Positions 38,254 to 46,326 of a DNA stretch of 64,000 nt are shown one piece after another. The translations under genes and the position numbers were made by a program. The notes under the pieces are model-generated. The model searched no databases, was not told where the DNA came from, and saw nothing but the letters and a program-made list of their open reading frames with translations. Location: assembly GCF_001188955.3 (NCBI RefSeq), contig NZ_JPRF03000032.1:372001-436000 (forward strand), read 5' to 3'. The DNA comes from Kitasatospora aureofaciens (GTDB lineage Bacteria; Actinomycetota; Actinomycetes; Streptomycetales; Streptomycetaceae). Positions within the stretch are counted from its first letter, which is position 1; each line of letters starts with the position of its first letter.

Positions 38254-38853
38254 TCAGTCCTGCGGGAGGTAGGTGGCGAGCAGCCGGGCCAGGTGGCGGC
38301 CGGCGATGTGCAGCGGCTCCTCGCTGCGGGCGACCTGGGCGGCGAGTTCGGCGCCCTCCAGGGTGTTGATGACGGTGCCGGCCAGCTCGCGGGCGTCCTC
38401 GGCGCCGATGCCGGCGGTGCGCAGGCGTTCCTCCACGATGGCCTGCCAGTTGGCGAAGGCCTCGGTCACGGCCTGCTCGATCACCGGGGCTCGGCCGACG
38501 GTCTCCAGGGCGGTGGTGGTGATCGGGCAGCCGTCCTGCCAGTCGGAGCCGCGCAGCTCGCGGGCGAGCAGAGTGGTGCAGGTGGTGACCGCCGCGGTCA
38601 GGTCCTCGGCGGAGCCGAGGCCGGCGCGCAGGATGACGGCGAACTCCTGGTCCCCGTGCCGGATCGCCTCGGCCGCCAACTCCTGCTTCCCGCCCGGGAA
38701 GAAGTGGTAGACGGAGCCCAGGGTGGCCTCGGCCTCGCGGGAGATCTGCTTGATCCCGGTGCCCTCGTAGCCCTGACGCTGCAGCAGCCGGGAGGTGGCC
38801 CGGACGATCCGCTCGCGGGTGCCGACGCTGCTGGTCTTCTCGGCGGTCTTCAC
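38254..38853 (-). CDS. TetR-family repressor
   Basis: 199 residues. The N-terminal helix-turn-helix spans about 12-58 ('RERIVRATSRLLQRQGYEG', 'SVYHFFPGGKQELAAEAI'), and the C-terminal domain resembles the LmrA/YxaF group. It is divergent from an imine-reductase-like gene; the gap of about 105 bases carries two copies of a palindrome, the probable operators. Expected to repress itself and the reductase until an unknown ligand binds. Confidence 0.9.
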   Translation of the reverse strand: MKTAEKTSSVGTRERIVRATSRLLQRQGYEGTGIKQISREAEATLGSVYHFFPGGKQELAAEAIRHGDQEFAVILRAGLGSAEDLTAAVTTCTTLLARELRGSDWQDGCPITTTALETVGRAPVIEQAVTEAFANWQAIVEERLRTAGIGAEDARELAGTVINTLEGAELAAQVARSEEPLHIAGRHLARLLATYLPQD

Positions 38854-38880
38854 GGGCCGAATCCTAGCCGAGATTCTGAG

Positions 38881-38896
38881 TAGAGCGTTCGTTCCA
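38881..38896. promoter_or_regulatory. TetR operator 1
   Basis: TAGAGCGTTCGTTCCA, a near-palindrome with half-sites TAGARCG/CGYTCTA, adjacent to the tetR start. Confidence 0.7.
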
Positions 38897-38927
38897 GAGT
38901 TGTGCTAGCGTCGCCGTCGGTACTGGA

Positions 38928-38943
38928 TAGAGCGTTCGTTCTA
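38928..38943. promoter_or_regulatory. TetR operator 2
   Basis: TAGAGCGTTCGTTCTA, the better copy of the palindrome, 47 bases from operator 1 and just before the ribosome site of the reductase gene. Confidence 0.75.
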
Positions 38944-38958
38944 GAGAGGGGAATCCCT

Positions 38959-39852
38959 GTGTCCACCGAGCAGCAGGCGAAGCGGTCCGTGACGGTGATC
39001 GGGCTCGGCCCGATGGGGCACGCCATGGCCGGGGCGTACCTGGACGCCGGCTACGCCGTCACGGTGTGGAACCGCACGGCCGCGCGGGCCGACGAACTGG
39101 TCGCCCGGGGAGCGCGGTTGGCGCCCGGCGCGGAGGCGGCGGTGGCCGCCAACGAACTCGTGGTGCTCAGCCTCACCGACTACGACGCGGTGTTCGCGGT
39201 GCTGGAGTCGGTGGAAGGGGCGGTGGCCGGGAAGGTGATCGCCAACCTCAGTTCGGACACCCCCGCGCGGGCCCGCGAGGCGGCACGGTGGCTCACCGAG
39301 CGCGGCGCGGGGCACCTCACCGGCGGGGTGCAGGTGCCGCCCTCCGGCATCGGCAGCCCCGAGTCGTCCACCTTCTACAGCGGGCCGGTCGAGCTGTTCA
39401 ACCGGCACCGGGCCGCGCTGGAGGTGCTGACCGGGGCCGACTTCCGGGGTGACGACCCCGGGCTGGCACAGCTGTACTACCAGATCCAGATGGACCTGTT
39501 CTGGACCTCCATGGCCGGCTACCTGCACGCCACCGCGATCGCCGAGGCCAACGGCATCTCGGCCGAGGAGTTCCTGCCGTACCTGTCCTCGACCGCGGCC
39601 TCCATGCCGGGCTTCCAGGCGTTCTACGCGCCTCGGATCACGGCCGGGAACCACGCCGGGGACGTCGACCGGCTGGCGATGGCGCTGGCCAGCATCGAGC
39701 ACGTCCGGCACACCGCCGAGGCCTCCGGGGTGGACGACGCCCTGCCGGCCGTCCTGGCCGAGGCCTTCCGACGCGGGGTCGAGTCCGGGCGCGGCGCGGC
39801 GAGCCTGACCGCACTGGTGGGGCAGTTCCGCCGGGCGCAGCTGTCCGCGTAG
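38959..39852 (+). CDS. NADP-dependent imine-reductase / beta-hydroxyacid-dehydrogenase-like protein
   Basis: 297 residues. Rossmann motif 'VTVIGLGPMGHAMAGAYLDA' and the NADP-preferring 'VWNRTAARA', then a helical dimerisation domain including 'GDDPGLAQLYYQIQMDLFWT'. The missing family lysine and this helix pattern favour the imine-reductase branch over true beta-hydroxyacid dehydrogenases. Such enzymes reduce cyclic imines in vitro. GTG start after GAGAGGGGA. Controlled by the divergent TetR protein. Confidence 0.82.
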   Translation: MSTEQQAKRSVTVIGLGPMGHAMAGAYLDAGYAVTVWNRTAARADELVARGARLAPGAEAAVAANELVVLSLTDYDAVFAVLESVEGAVAGKVIANLSSDTPARAREAARWLTERGAGHLTGGVQVPPSGIGSPESSTFYSGPVELFNRHRAALEVLTGADFRGDDPGLAQLYYQIQMDLFWTSMAGYLHATAIAEANGISAEEFLPYLSSTAASMPGFQAFYAPRITAGNHAGDVDRLAMALASIEHVRHTAEASGVDDALPAVLAEAFRRGVESGRGAASLTALVGQFRRAQLSA

Positions 39853-39864
39853 CGGCAGATCGTG

Positions 39865-39894
39865 GGCCGCCGGCCGTTGTCAGGGCCGGCGGCC
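39865..39894 (+). terminator. Hairpin after the imine-reductase-like gene
   Basis: Perfect 11-base arms (39865-39875 with 39884-39894), GC only. Confidence 0.55.
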
Positions 39895-39934
39895 GCTGTC
39901 ACCATGAGTCCCGGACTGTTGCATGCTCAACGTA

Positions 39935-39943
39935 ACGTGACAT
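39935..39943. promoter_or_regulatory. Putative GntR operator, site C (ACGTGACAT)
   Basis: On the minus strand this reads ATGTCACGT. It lies 38 bases before the gntR ATG, consistent with autoregulation. Confidence 0.5.
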
Positions 39944-39980
39944 TGTACGCTGGTGTTCTGCACCCACCCGGAGGAACACC

Positions 39981-40691
39981 ATGGCCGAGCTCAAATCCCG
40001 CACCCTGATCTCCGTGCAGGAGCGGCTCCGCGACCAGGTCGCCCACGCCCTCCGGGCGGCCCTCATCTCCGGCGAACTGCGCCCCGGCGTCGTCTACTCC
40101 GCCCCCGCGCTCGCCGCCGATTTCGGCGTCTCCGCCACCCCCGTGCGCGAGGCCATGCTCGACCTCGCCCGTGAAGGCCTGGTCGAAGCCGTCCGCAACA
40201 AGGGCTTCCGGGTCACCGAGCTCACCGAGCGCGACCTGGACGACTACACCGAGATCCGCGCCCTGATCGAGGTCCCGACCGTCGGCCGGGTCACGCGCAC
40301 CGCGAGCAAGGACCAGCTGGAGCGGCTGCGCCCCCAGGCCGAGGCGATCGTCGCGGCCGCGCGCAAGCACGACCTGATCGGGTACCTGGAGGCGGACCGG
40401 CAGTTCCACCTCGACCTGCTGGGGCTGGCGGGCAATGCGCGGCTGGTGGAGGTGGTCGGGGACCTGCGCAAGCGCTCCCGGCTGTACGGGCTGACCCGGC
40501 TGGACGAGCAGGGGCAGCTGGTGTCCTCGGCGGTGGAGCACGTGGAGCTGCTCGACCTGATGCTCGGCGGCGACGCCGAGGCGGCGGAGGCCTGCATGAC
40601 GCGGCACCTCAGCCATGTGCGCTCCCTCTGGGCCGGCCAGGACGAGACGGCGGAGTCGGAGCGCCCGGCCCTGCGGCTGCGGGCCCGGTAG
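39981..40691 (+). CDS. GntR/FCD-family regulator, probable regulator of the hydroxyproline island
   Basis: 236 residues. Winged helix (about 8-78, 'LAADFGVSATPVREAMLDLA') plus a C-terminal FCD domain whose Asp/His residues ('YLEADRQFHLDLLG', 'EHVELLDLMLGG', 'TRHLSHV') bind a metal and often a carboxylate ligand. FCD proteins commonly control catabolism of acids and amino acids. A copy of the ATGTSACAY motif precedes this gene and the catabolic operons, so it is the best candidate for their repressor. Confidence 0.85.
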   Translation: MAELKSRTLISVQERLRDQVAHALRAALISGELRPGVVYSAPALAADFGVSATPVREAMLDLAREGLVEAVRNKGFRVTELTERDLDDYTEIRALIEVPTVGRVTRTASKDQLERLRPQAEAIVAAARKHDLIGYLEADRQFHLDLLGLAGNARLVEVVGDLRKRSRLYGLTRLDEQGQLVSSAVEHVELLDLMLGGDAEAAEACMTRHLSHVRSLWAGQDETAESERPALRLRAR

Positions 40692-40792
40692 CGGTTAAAA
40701 CCACCCTTTGGGGTGAATGCGACAGATTGGGTGTCGGGAAGCGCTCCGGTCCTACGATGATGTTCTCGACATCGGCAGCCAGGAGGAAATCC

Positions 40793-41416
40793 ATGTCCGC
40801 CGCAGCAGTGGAAGGGCCCTTCGAGCAGGCCCCGCCGCTCGAAGCCGCCGAGCAGCCGACGCTGCTTGAGGCCGCCGAGCTGATTTCCAACCAGCTCGTT
40901 GGGTACCGGGTCGAGATCGTCGGGAGCCAGATCACCGTGACGCCGCCGCCAAATGCTTCGCACGGTAAGTCGCTGAGCCGCCTCATGCGGGCACTGTTTG
41001 CGGCTGGGCTCGACGGGGAGGAGGTCGAGGTCCTGCAGAACATCGGTATCTGGTTGCCCGACGGACCTTCTGACTATGCCGTACCAGACCTGTCGATCGT
41101 CGACGCCGACATCGATGACCACGTGATCGAGTACAACTGTTACGACCCGGCAGTCTTCCGGCTCGTACTCGAAGTCACGTCATCGAATCTCAGCGACGAC
41201 CTCAAGCGGAAGCCAACCGTTTACGCGTCTGCTGGTGTGCCCGTTTACGTCATCGTGGATCGGAAGAATCAGCGAGTCATGGTGTTGACCGATCCGAAGG
41301 ACAGCGAGTACCAGGTGCACGCCGTCCACCATCCCGGGCAGTCATTCACATTGCCCGAATCGATCGGGGCAACGGTGACGCTTTCGGTGGACGACGTGCT
41401 CTCCGCCAAGAGGTAG
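40793..41416 (+). CDS. Uma2-family putative restriction endonuclease
   Basis: 207 residues. The Uma2 (DUF820) PD-(D/E)XK-like core shows 'VPDLSIVDAD', 'FRLVLEVTSSNLSDDLKRK' and 'AGVPVYVIVDRKNQRVMVL'. Members are presumed nucleases of unknown target and are abundant in Streptomyces. The ATG follows AGGAGGAAA. Codon use is less GC-biased than in the neighbours (for example GTT, TCT and AAT codons), which suggests acquisition. Ends one base before the stop of the convergent ABC gene. Confidence 0.85.
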   Translation: MSAAAVEGPFEQAPPLEAAEQPTLLEAAELISNQLVGYRVEIVGSQITVTPPPNASHGKSLSRLMRALFAAGLDGEEVEVLQNIGIWLPDGPSDYAVPDLSIVDADIDDHVIEYNCYDPAVFRLVLEVTSSNLSDDLKRKPTVYASAGVPVYVIVDRKNQRVMVLTDPKDSEYQVHAVHHPGQSFTLPESIGATVTLSVDDVLSAKR

Positions 41417-41417
41417 C

Positions 41418-42101
41418 TCAGGCCGCGGCCGAAGGCACCACCAGCCGGCCGTCGTGGACCTCGGCGATCTGGTCCACCGCCGTCAGGTGGGTGCGGTCGT
41501 GGGTGACCAGGACGGTCGCGGTGGCCCGCCGGTGGGTGAGTTCGGTGATCAACTCCAGTACCGCCGCCCCGCGTTCGTGGTCGAGGGCGCTGGTGGGCTC
41601 GTCCACCAGCAGCACCGTGGGGTCGTTCATCAGGGCGCGGGCGATGTTGATCCGCTGCCGCTGGCCGCCGGACAGCTGGTGCGGCCGTCGGTGGGCCTGG
41701 TCGTGGAGGCCGACGGCGTCCAGGAGTTCCAGGGCGCGGGGGAGGGCGCTGCGGGGGGAGCGGCCGTCGAGGTGGGCCATCACCTGCAGCTGCTCGGCGG
41801 CGGTGAGCGAGGGCAGCAGGTTGGCCTGCTGGAAGACGATGCCGATCCTGGTGCGGCGCAACGAGGTCAGCTCGGCGCGGTCGAGGCCCGCCGTGTCGGT
41901 GCCGTCCACGACGACCCGCCCGGAGTCCGGGCCGATCAGGGTGGCGGCCACCGCCAGCAGGCTGGACTTGCCGGAGCCGGAGGGGCCGACGACGGCCGTG
42001 AGCGTCCCCTTGGGGACGGTCAGGGAGACGTCGTCCAAGGCCGTGAGCCGGCCGTCGCCGTCGGGGTAGGTGAGGGTGATGCGGTCCAGGACAAGGCTCA
42101 T
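41418..42101 (-). CDS. ABC exporter ATP-binding subunit (MacB/LolD type)
   Basis: 227 residues with Walker A 'VVGPSGSGKSSLLA', Q-loop 'IVFQQANLLPSL', signature 'LSGGQRQRINIARALM' and Walker B 'VLLVDEPTSALDHE'. Partner of the FtsX-like permease encoded immediately upstream, whose stop overlaps this start by four bases. Often linked to export of peptides or resistance to envelope stress. Confidence 0.93.
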   Translation of the reverse strand: MSLVLDRITLTYPDGDGRLTALDDVSLTVPKGTLTAVVGPSGSGKSSLLAVAATLIGPDSGRVVVDGTDTAGLDRAELTSLRRTRIGIVFQQANLLPSLTAAEQLQVMAHLDGRSPRSALPRALELLDAVGLHDQAHRRPHQLSGGQRQRINIARALMNDPTVLLVDEPTSALDHERGAAVLELITELTHRRATATVLVTHDRTHLTAVDQIAEVHDGRLVVPSAAA

Positions 42102-43210
42102 CGGGCGCTCCCCAGGGCGGTCAGCGGGTCGACGGAGGTGATCCGGCGGATGGACAGGGCCGCGCCGACCGCGCCGAGGGCGATCATGACGGCGGCGGGC
42201 AGCAGCAGGGTCGGGGCGTCCAGGACGAAGGGGACGGCGGAGCCGATCAGCGAGCCGGCGCCGAGGGCGATCGCGGTGCCGACGGCCGTACCGAGTACCA
42301 GCAGCAGGACGGCCTGGGCGAGGGCGTCGCGCAGCAGGTAGCGGGTGGAGGCGCCGAGGGCCTTCAACACCGCGACGTCGCCGCTGCGCTGGATCGTCCA
42401 GACGGTGAAGAAGGCGCCGATCACCAGGGCCGAGATGGCGAACAGGAAGCCGCGCATCAGCTGGAGGGAGCCGTTCTCGGAGGTGTAGGAGCCGATCGCG
42501 GCGAGGGCGTCGTCCCGGGTGCGGGTCTCGGTGCCGTGGCGGGCGTCGGCCGCGGCGAGGTCGGCGCCCGCGGTGGTGCGGAGGGCGACGACGGTGGCGT
42601 GGCCGGTGCCGCCGGGGGCGAACTGCTGCCAGTCGGTGAGGCTGGTCCAGATCACCGGGGTGTGGCTGTACGCGGCGTCGCCCTCGACGGCGGCGACGGT
42701 GAGCCGGTGGCCGGCCAGGGTGAAGTCGGCGCCGTCGGTGAGGTTGCCGAGCTTCTCGGCGGCGGCGGTGGACAGTACGGCCCGACCGGGACCGACCCGG
42801 CCGCCCTGCGGAGCGAGGTCGGAGCCGTCCGGGACGCCGAAGGCGGAGAGGGCGGCGGTGCGCTGCCCGGCGGCGGCCTTGGTGGTGGTGATGCCGAGCG
42901 GCTGGGCGGAGGTGACGCCGGGCTCGCGTGCCCAGGCCTGCCACTGGTCGGGGGTGACCTGGGAGTCGGTGAAGTTGAGCTCCTGGCCGTCGGCGGGCTT
43001 GCCGAACACCAGGTGGTCGGCGGGAAGGCCCTCGATGGCGGAGATGTTCTGCCGGCCGAGTCCGGCGGTGAGCCCGGACAACAGGCCGACCAGCACGGTG
43101 ATCAGCACGATGACGGTTCCCATCAGGGCGAACCGCCCCTTGGCGAACCTCAGATCCCTCCAGGCGACGAACACGGTGGGCCTTCCTGCGGACAGACGGG
43201 TGATGCTCAC
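42098..43210 (-). CDS. FtsX/MacB-type ABC permease
   Basis: 370 residues. One N-terminal membrane helix ('MGTVIVLITVLVGLLSGLTA'), a large extracytoplasmic domain (about 50-240), then three helices and the end 'SVDPLTALGSAR' typical of this family. The GTG at 43210 is preceded by AGGGACGG; an in-frame ATG at 43240 is possible. Divergent from a two-component system that may control it. Confidence 0.88.
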   Translation of the reverse strand: MSITRLSAGRPTVFVAWRDLRFAKGRFALMGTVIVLITVLVGLLSGLTAGLGRQNISAIEGLPADHLVFGKPADGQELNFTDSQVTPDQWQAWAREPGVTSAQPLGITTTKAAAGQRTAALSAFGVPDGSDLAPQGGRVGPGRAVLSTAAAEKLGNLTDGADFTLAGHRLTVAAVEGDAAYSHTPVIWTSLTDWQQFAPGGTGHATVVALRTTAGADLAAADARHGTETRTRDDALAAIGSYTSENGSLQLMRGFLFAISALVIGAFFTVWTIQRSGDVAVLKALGASTRYLLRDALAQAVLLLVLGTAVGTAIALGAGSLIGSAVPFVLDAPTLLLPAAVMIALGAVGAALSIRRITSVDPLTALGSAR

Positions 43211-43324
43211 ACCGTCCCTCGAAGGAGGGGGAGGGGGCATCGCGCGGGGGATTGCATCCTGGGCATCGAAGGGCCGAAGCGCCGGTCAACCTTTTGATTG
43301 ATGCTGCTCGGCGGGCCGGGAGCT

Positions 43325-43330
43325 TAGGCT
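43325..43330 (+). promoter_or_regulatory. -10 element of the kinase gene
   Basis: TAGGCT lies six bases before the kinase ATG, leaving room only for a leaderless transcript; GGAGGG directly touches the ATG. Confidence 0.5.
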
Positions 43331-43336
43331 GGAGGG

Positions 43337-44542
43337 ATGGCGACCGAACGATCCAGGACCATCCCCGTCGCCCGCGTCCTCCAGGTCTGCCTGCACCTGC
43401 TCGTGGCGGGCCTGCTGGCGCTCGCCGTCGCCCGCGCCGCCTTCGTCGACCGCGGTGGCGATCCGGCCGCCGTCGCCGCCGCGGCCTCCGCGACGGCCGC
43501 GGTGTACGCCGTCGGCCCCCGGCTGGCCGCCGTCCGCCGCTCGCGCCGGGGCGCGGCGCTCTGGCTGGCGCTGCTCGGCGTCACCTGGGCGGGCCTGCTG
43601 GTCGCCACCCAGGACGGGGTGTGGCTGGCGTTCCCGCTGTACTTCCTGGAACTGCACCTGCTCGGCCGGCGCAGCGGCCTGGCCGCGGTCGGGCTGACGG
43701 CCGCCGCCTCGATCGCCGCGTGGTCCTGGCACCAGCACAGCTTCAGCCTCGCCGCCTCGATCGGGCCCGCCCTCGGGGCGGCCGTCGCCACCGCCACCGT
43801 GCTCGGCTACCAGGCGCTGTACCGGGAGAGCGAGGAGCGGCGCCGGCTGATCGACGAGCTGACCGCGGCCCGCGCCGACGCCGCCGCCGCCCACCACGCG
43901 GCCGGGGTGCTGGCCGAGCGCGAGCGCCTCGCCCGGGAGATCCACGACACCCTCGCGCAGAGCCTCAGCTCCATCCAGCTGCTGCTGCGGGCCGCCCAGC
44001 GGGCGCTGCCCGAGCGGACCGAGGCCGTGGCCGGGTACGTCGAGCAGGCGCGGCAGGCCGCCCAGGACAACCTGGACGAGGCCCGGCGGTTCGTCCGCGC
44101 GCTGAGCCCGCCCGCGCTGGACGGCGATCCGCTGCCGGTCGCGCTGGAGCGGCTGTGCGCGACCACCACGGCGCACAGCGCGCTGCCCGTCCACCTGCAC
44201 GTCTCCGGGGACCCGGTCCGGCTGCCGGCGGCGCAGGAGGTGGCCCTGCTGCGGATCGCGCAGTCGGCGCTCGGCAACACCGTGCGGCACGCGAAGGCCT
44301 CGCGGGCCGAGGTGACACTCAGCTACATGGAGGGTGAGGTGGCGTTGGACGTGTTCGACGACGGGGCCGGGTTCGATCCGGCGGCGGTGGCCGGCCGCAC
44401 CGGCGGGGACGGCGGCTTCGGGCTGCCCTCGATGCGCGCCCGGGCGCGGGCGCTCGGCGGCAGCTTCACGGTGGAGTCGGCGCCCGGACAGGGCACGGCG
44501 CTGGCGGTGCAGCTGCCGGTCGGCCCGGAGGTCGGACCGTGA
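43337..44542 (+). CDS. NarL-type sensor histidine kinase
   Basis: 401 residues. Several N-terminal membrane helices (about 12-160) with almost no extracellular loop suggest intramembrane sensing. The HisKA_3 phosphoacceptor is H203 in 'REIHDTLAQSLSSIQ', and the ATPase domain has 'NTVRHAKAS', 'DVFDDGAGFDP' and 'GFGLPSMRARARALGG'. Phosphorylates the regulator encoded next, whose start overlaps its stop. It lies next to, and divergent from, an ABC exporter. Confidence 0.93.
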   Translation: MATERSRTIPVARVLQVCLHLLVAGLLALAVARAAFVDRGGDPAAVAAAASATAAVYAVGPRLAAVRRSRRGAALWLALLGVTWAGLLVATQDGVWLAFPLYFLELHLLGRRSGLAAVGLTAAASIAAWSWHQHSFSLAASIGPALGAAVATATVLGYQALYRESEERRRLIDELTAARADAAAAHHAAGVLAERERLAREIHDTLAQSLSSIQLLLRAAQRALPERTEAVAGYVEQARQAAQDNLDEARRFVRALSPPALDGDPLPVALERLCATTTAHSALPVHLHVSGDPVRLPAAQEVALLRIAQSALGNTVRHAKASRAEVTLSYMEGEVALDVFDDGAGFDPAAVAGRTGGDGGFGLPSMRARARALGGSFTVESAPGQGTALAVQLPVGPEVGP

Positions 44543-45165
44543 TCCGGCTGTTGATCGCCGACGACCACCCGGTGGTGCGGGCCGGGCTGCGGGCGGTGCT
44601 GGAGAGCGAACCGGACTTCGCCATCGTGGCGGAGGCGGCCACCGCGGAGCGGGCCGTCGAGCTGGCCGCCGAGCCGGGGGTGGACGTGGTCCTCATGGAC
44701 CTGCAGTTCGGGCCCGGTTCGGCGATGAACGGGGCCCAGGCCACCGCGGCGATCACCGCCCGGCCAGGCGCGCCGCGGGTGCTGGTGGTCACCACCTACG
44801 ACAGCGACGCGGACACCCTGCCCGCGCTGGAGGCCGGCGCGACCGGGTACCTGCTCAAGGACGCCCCGCCGGAGGAGCTGGCCCAGGCGGTACGGGCCGC
44901 CGCGGCGGGGCGCAGCGCGCTGGCGCCGAGCGTGGCGGACCGGCTGCTGGAGCGGATGCGCACGCCGTCGGCAGCGCTCAGCGCGCGGGAGACCGAGGTG
45001 CTGGGGCTGGTCGCGGACGGCTTGACCAACCAGCAGGTCAGCCAGCGGCTGCACCTGAGCCAGGCCACGGTGAAGTCCCATCTGGTGCACGTCTACACCA
45101 AGTTGGGGGTGGACTCGCGCACGGCGGCGGTGCGGGAGGCGCGCAGGCGGGGGCTGATCCGCTGA
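44539..45165 (+). CDS. NarL/LuxR-type response regulator
   Basis: 208 residues. Receiver domain with D8/D9, phosphoacceptor D54 ('VVLMDLQFGPG') and Lys in 'GYLLKDAPPEEL'. C-terminal LuxR helix-turn-helix 'LSARETEVLGLVADGLTNQQ' and 'SQATVKSHLVHVYTKLG'. GTG start inside the kinase stop region, so a strict kinase-regulator pair. Likely target: the adjacent exporter genes. Confidence 0.93.
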   Translation: MIRLLIADDHPVVRAGLRAVLESEPDFAIVAEAATAERAVELAAEPGVDVVLMDLQFGPGSAMNGAQATAAITARPGAPRVLVVTTYDSDADTLPALEAGATGYLLKDAPPEELAQAVRAAAAGRSALAPSVADRLLERMRTPSAALSARETEVLGLVADGLTNQQVSQRLHLSQATVKSHLVHVYTKLGVDSRTAAVREARRRGLIR

Positions 45166-45211
45166 GCGTAGGGTGAGGGAGGTACCCGTAGGAGTGGGAG
45201 GAGCCCCCCCG

Positions 45212-46234
45212 ATGGCCGTGCGTCTCGACGAACTCGCCGTACCGGTGATCGGCGCCCCGATGGCGGGCGGCGCCTCGACGCCCGAACTGGCGGCCGCGGT
45301 GAACCGGGCCGGCGGGCTGGGGTTCCTGGCCGCGGGCTACAAGAGCGCCACGGGGATGGCCGAACAGATCGCCGTGGTCCGGAAGTCGACCGACCGGCCG
45401 TACGGGGTGAACCTCTTCGTGCCGGCCCCGCCCGCCGATCCGGCCGCGGTGGCCGCCTACCGGGAGCGGCTGCGGCCGGAGGCCGAGCGGTGGGGGGTGG
45501 CGCTGCCGGAGGAGATTGGGCCGGACCGGGACGACTGGGAGGCCAAGCTCGCCGTGCTGCTCGCGGACCCGGTGCCGGTGGTCTCGTACACCTTCGGGCT
45601 GCCGACAGCCGAGGAGTCGGCGGCGCTGCGGGCGGCGGGGACGCTGCAGGTCGGCACCGTCACCACGCCGGAGGAGGCGCGGGCGGCCCAGGCGGTCGGG
45701 ATGGACGCGCTGTGCGTGCAGGGCCCGGAGGCGGGCGGGCACCGCGGCACCCACCGGGCGGCGGACGCGGCGGGGGAGCTGCCGCTGCTGGAACTGCTGG
45801 CCGCGGTACGGGCGGTGACGCCGCTGCCGCTGGTCGCCGCGGGCGGGCTGGGCGACGGCGCGGCGATCGCGGCGGCGCTGCGGGCCGGGGCGGTCGCGGT
45901 GCAACTGGGGACGGCGCTGCTGCGCTCCGACGAGTCCGGCGCCTCGGCCGCCCATCGGGCCGCGCTCACCGAACTGCCGGAGACCGTCGTCACCCGCGCC
46001 TTCACCGGCCGTCCGGCCCGCGGCCTGCGCAACGCCTTCATCGACCGCCACGGCCCGTACGCCCCGCCCGCCTACCCCGAGGTGCACCACCTCACCGCAC
46101 CTCTGCGAGCCGCCGCCACCCGCCGCGCCGACACCGACGCCATGCACCTCTGGGCGGGCACCGCCCACCGGCTCGCCCGCACGGGCCCGGCGGAGGACAT
46201 CGTGGCGCAGCTGTGGCGGAGCGCGCGGGGGTAG
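45212..46234 (+). CDS. Nitronate monooxygenase-like FMN enzyme
   Basis: 340-residue TIM-barrel flavoprotein of the 2-nitropropane-dioxygenase family. Typical are 'VPVIGAPMAGGASTPELAAA', 'VQGPEAGGHRGTH' (catalytic His) and the FMN-phosphate region 'PLVAAGGLGDGAAIAAALRA' with 'VQLGTALL'. Family members oxidise alkyl nitronates to carbonyl compounds; the natural substrate here is unknown. ATG after GGAGTGGGAGG. Confidence 0.88.
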   Translation: MAVRLDELAVPVIGAPMAGGASTPELAAAVNRAGGLGFLAAGYKSATGMAEQIAVVRKSTDRPYGVNLFVPAPPADPAAVAAYRERLRPEAERWGVALPEEIGPDRDDWEAKLAVLLADPVPVVSYTFGLPTAEESAALRAAGTLQVGTVTTPEEARAAQAVGMDALCVQGPEAGGHRGTHRAADAAGELPLLELLAAVRAVTPLPLVAAGGLGDGAAIAAALRAGAVAVQLGTALLRSDESGASAAHRAALTELPETVVTRAFTGRPARGLRNAFIDRHGPYAPPAYPEVHHLTAPLRAAATRRADTDAMHLWAGTAHRLARTGPAEDIVAQLWRSARG

Positions 46235-46326
46235 TGCGCTCGGCGCGCCTCGGCGGTGAGGTCGAAGTCACCGTGAAGCAGGGGGAGCGGACGATCAAGG
46301 TGGCTTGATCGTCCACTCGACCGGAC

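Noticed and set aside
46235..46308. Short tail frame after the nitronate monooxygenase ending in 'VTVKQGERTIKVA'
   Set aside because: Only about 24 codons without a clear start or ribosome site; could be a gene remnant but cannot be supported.
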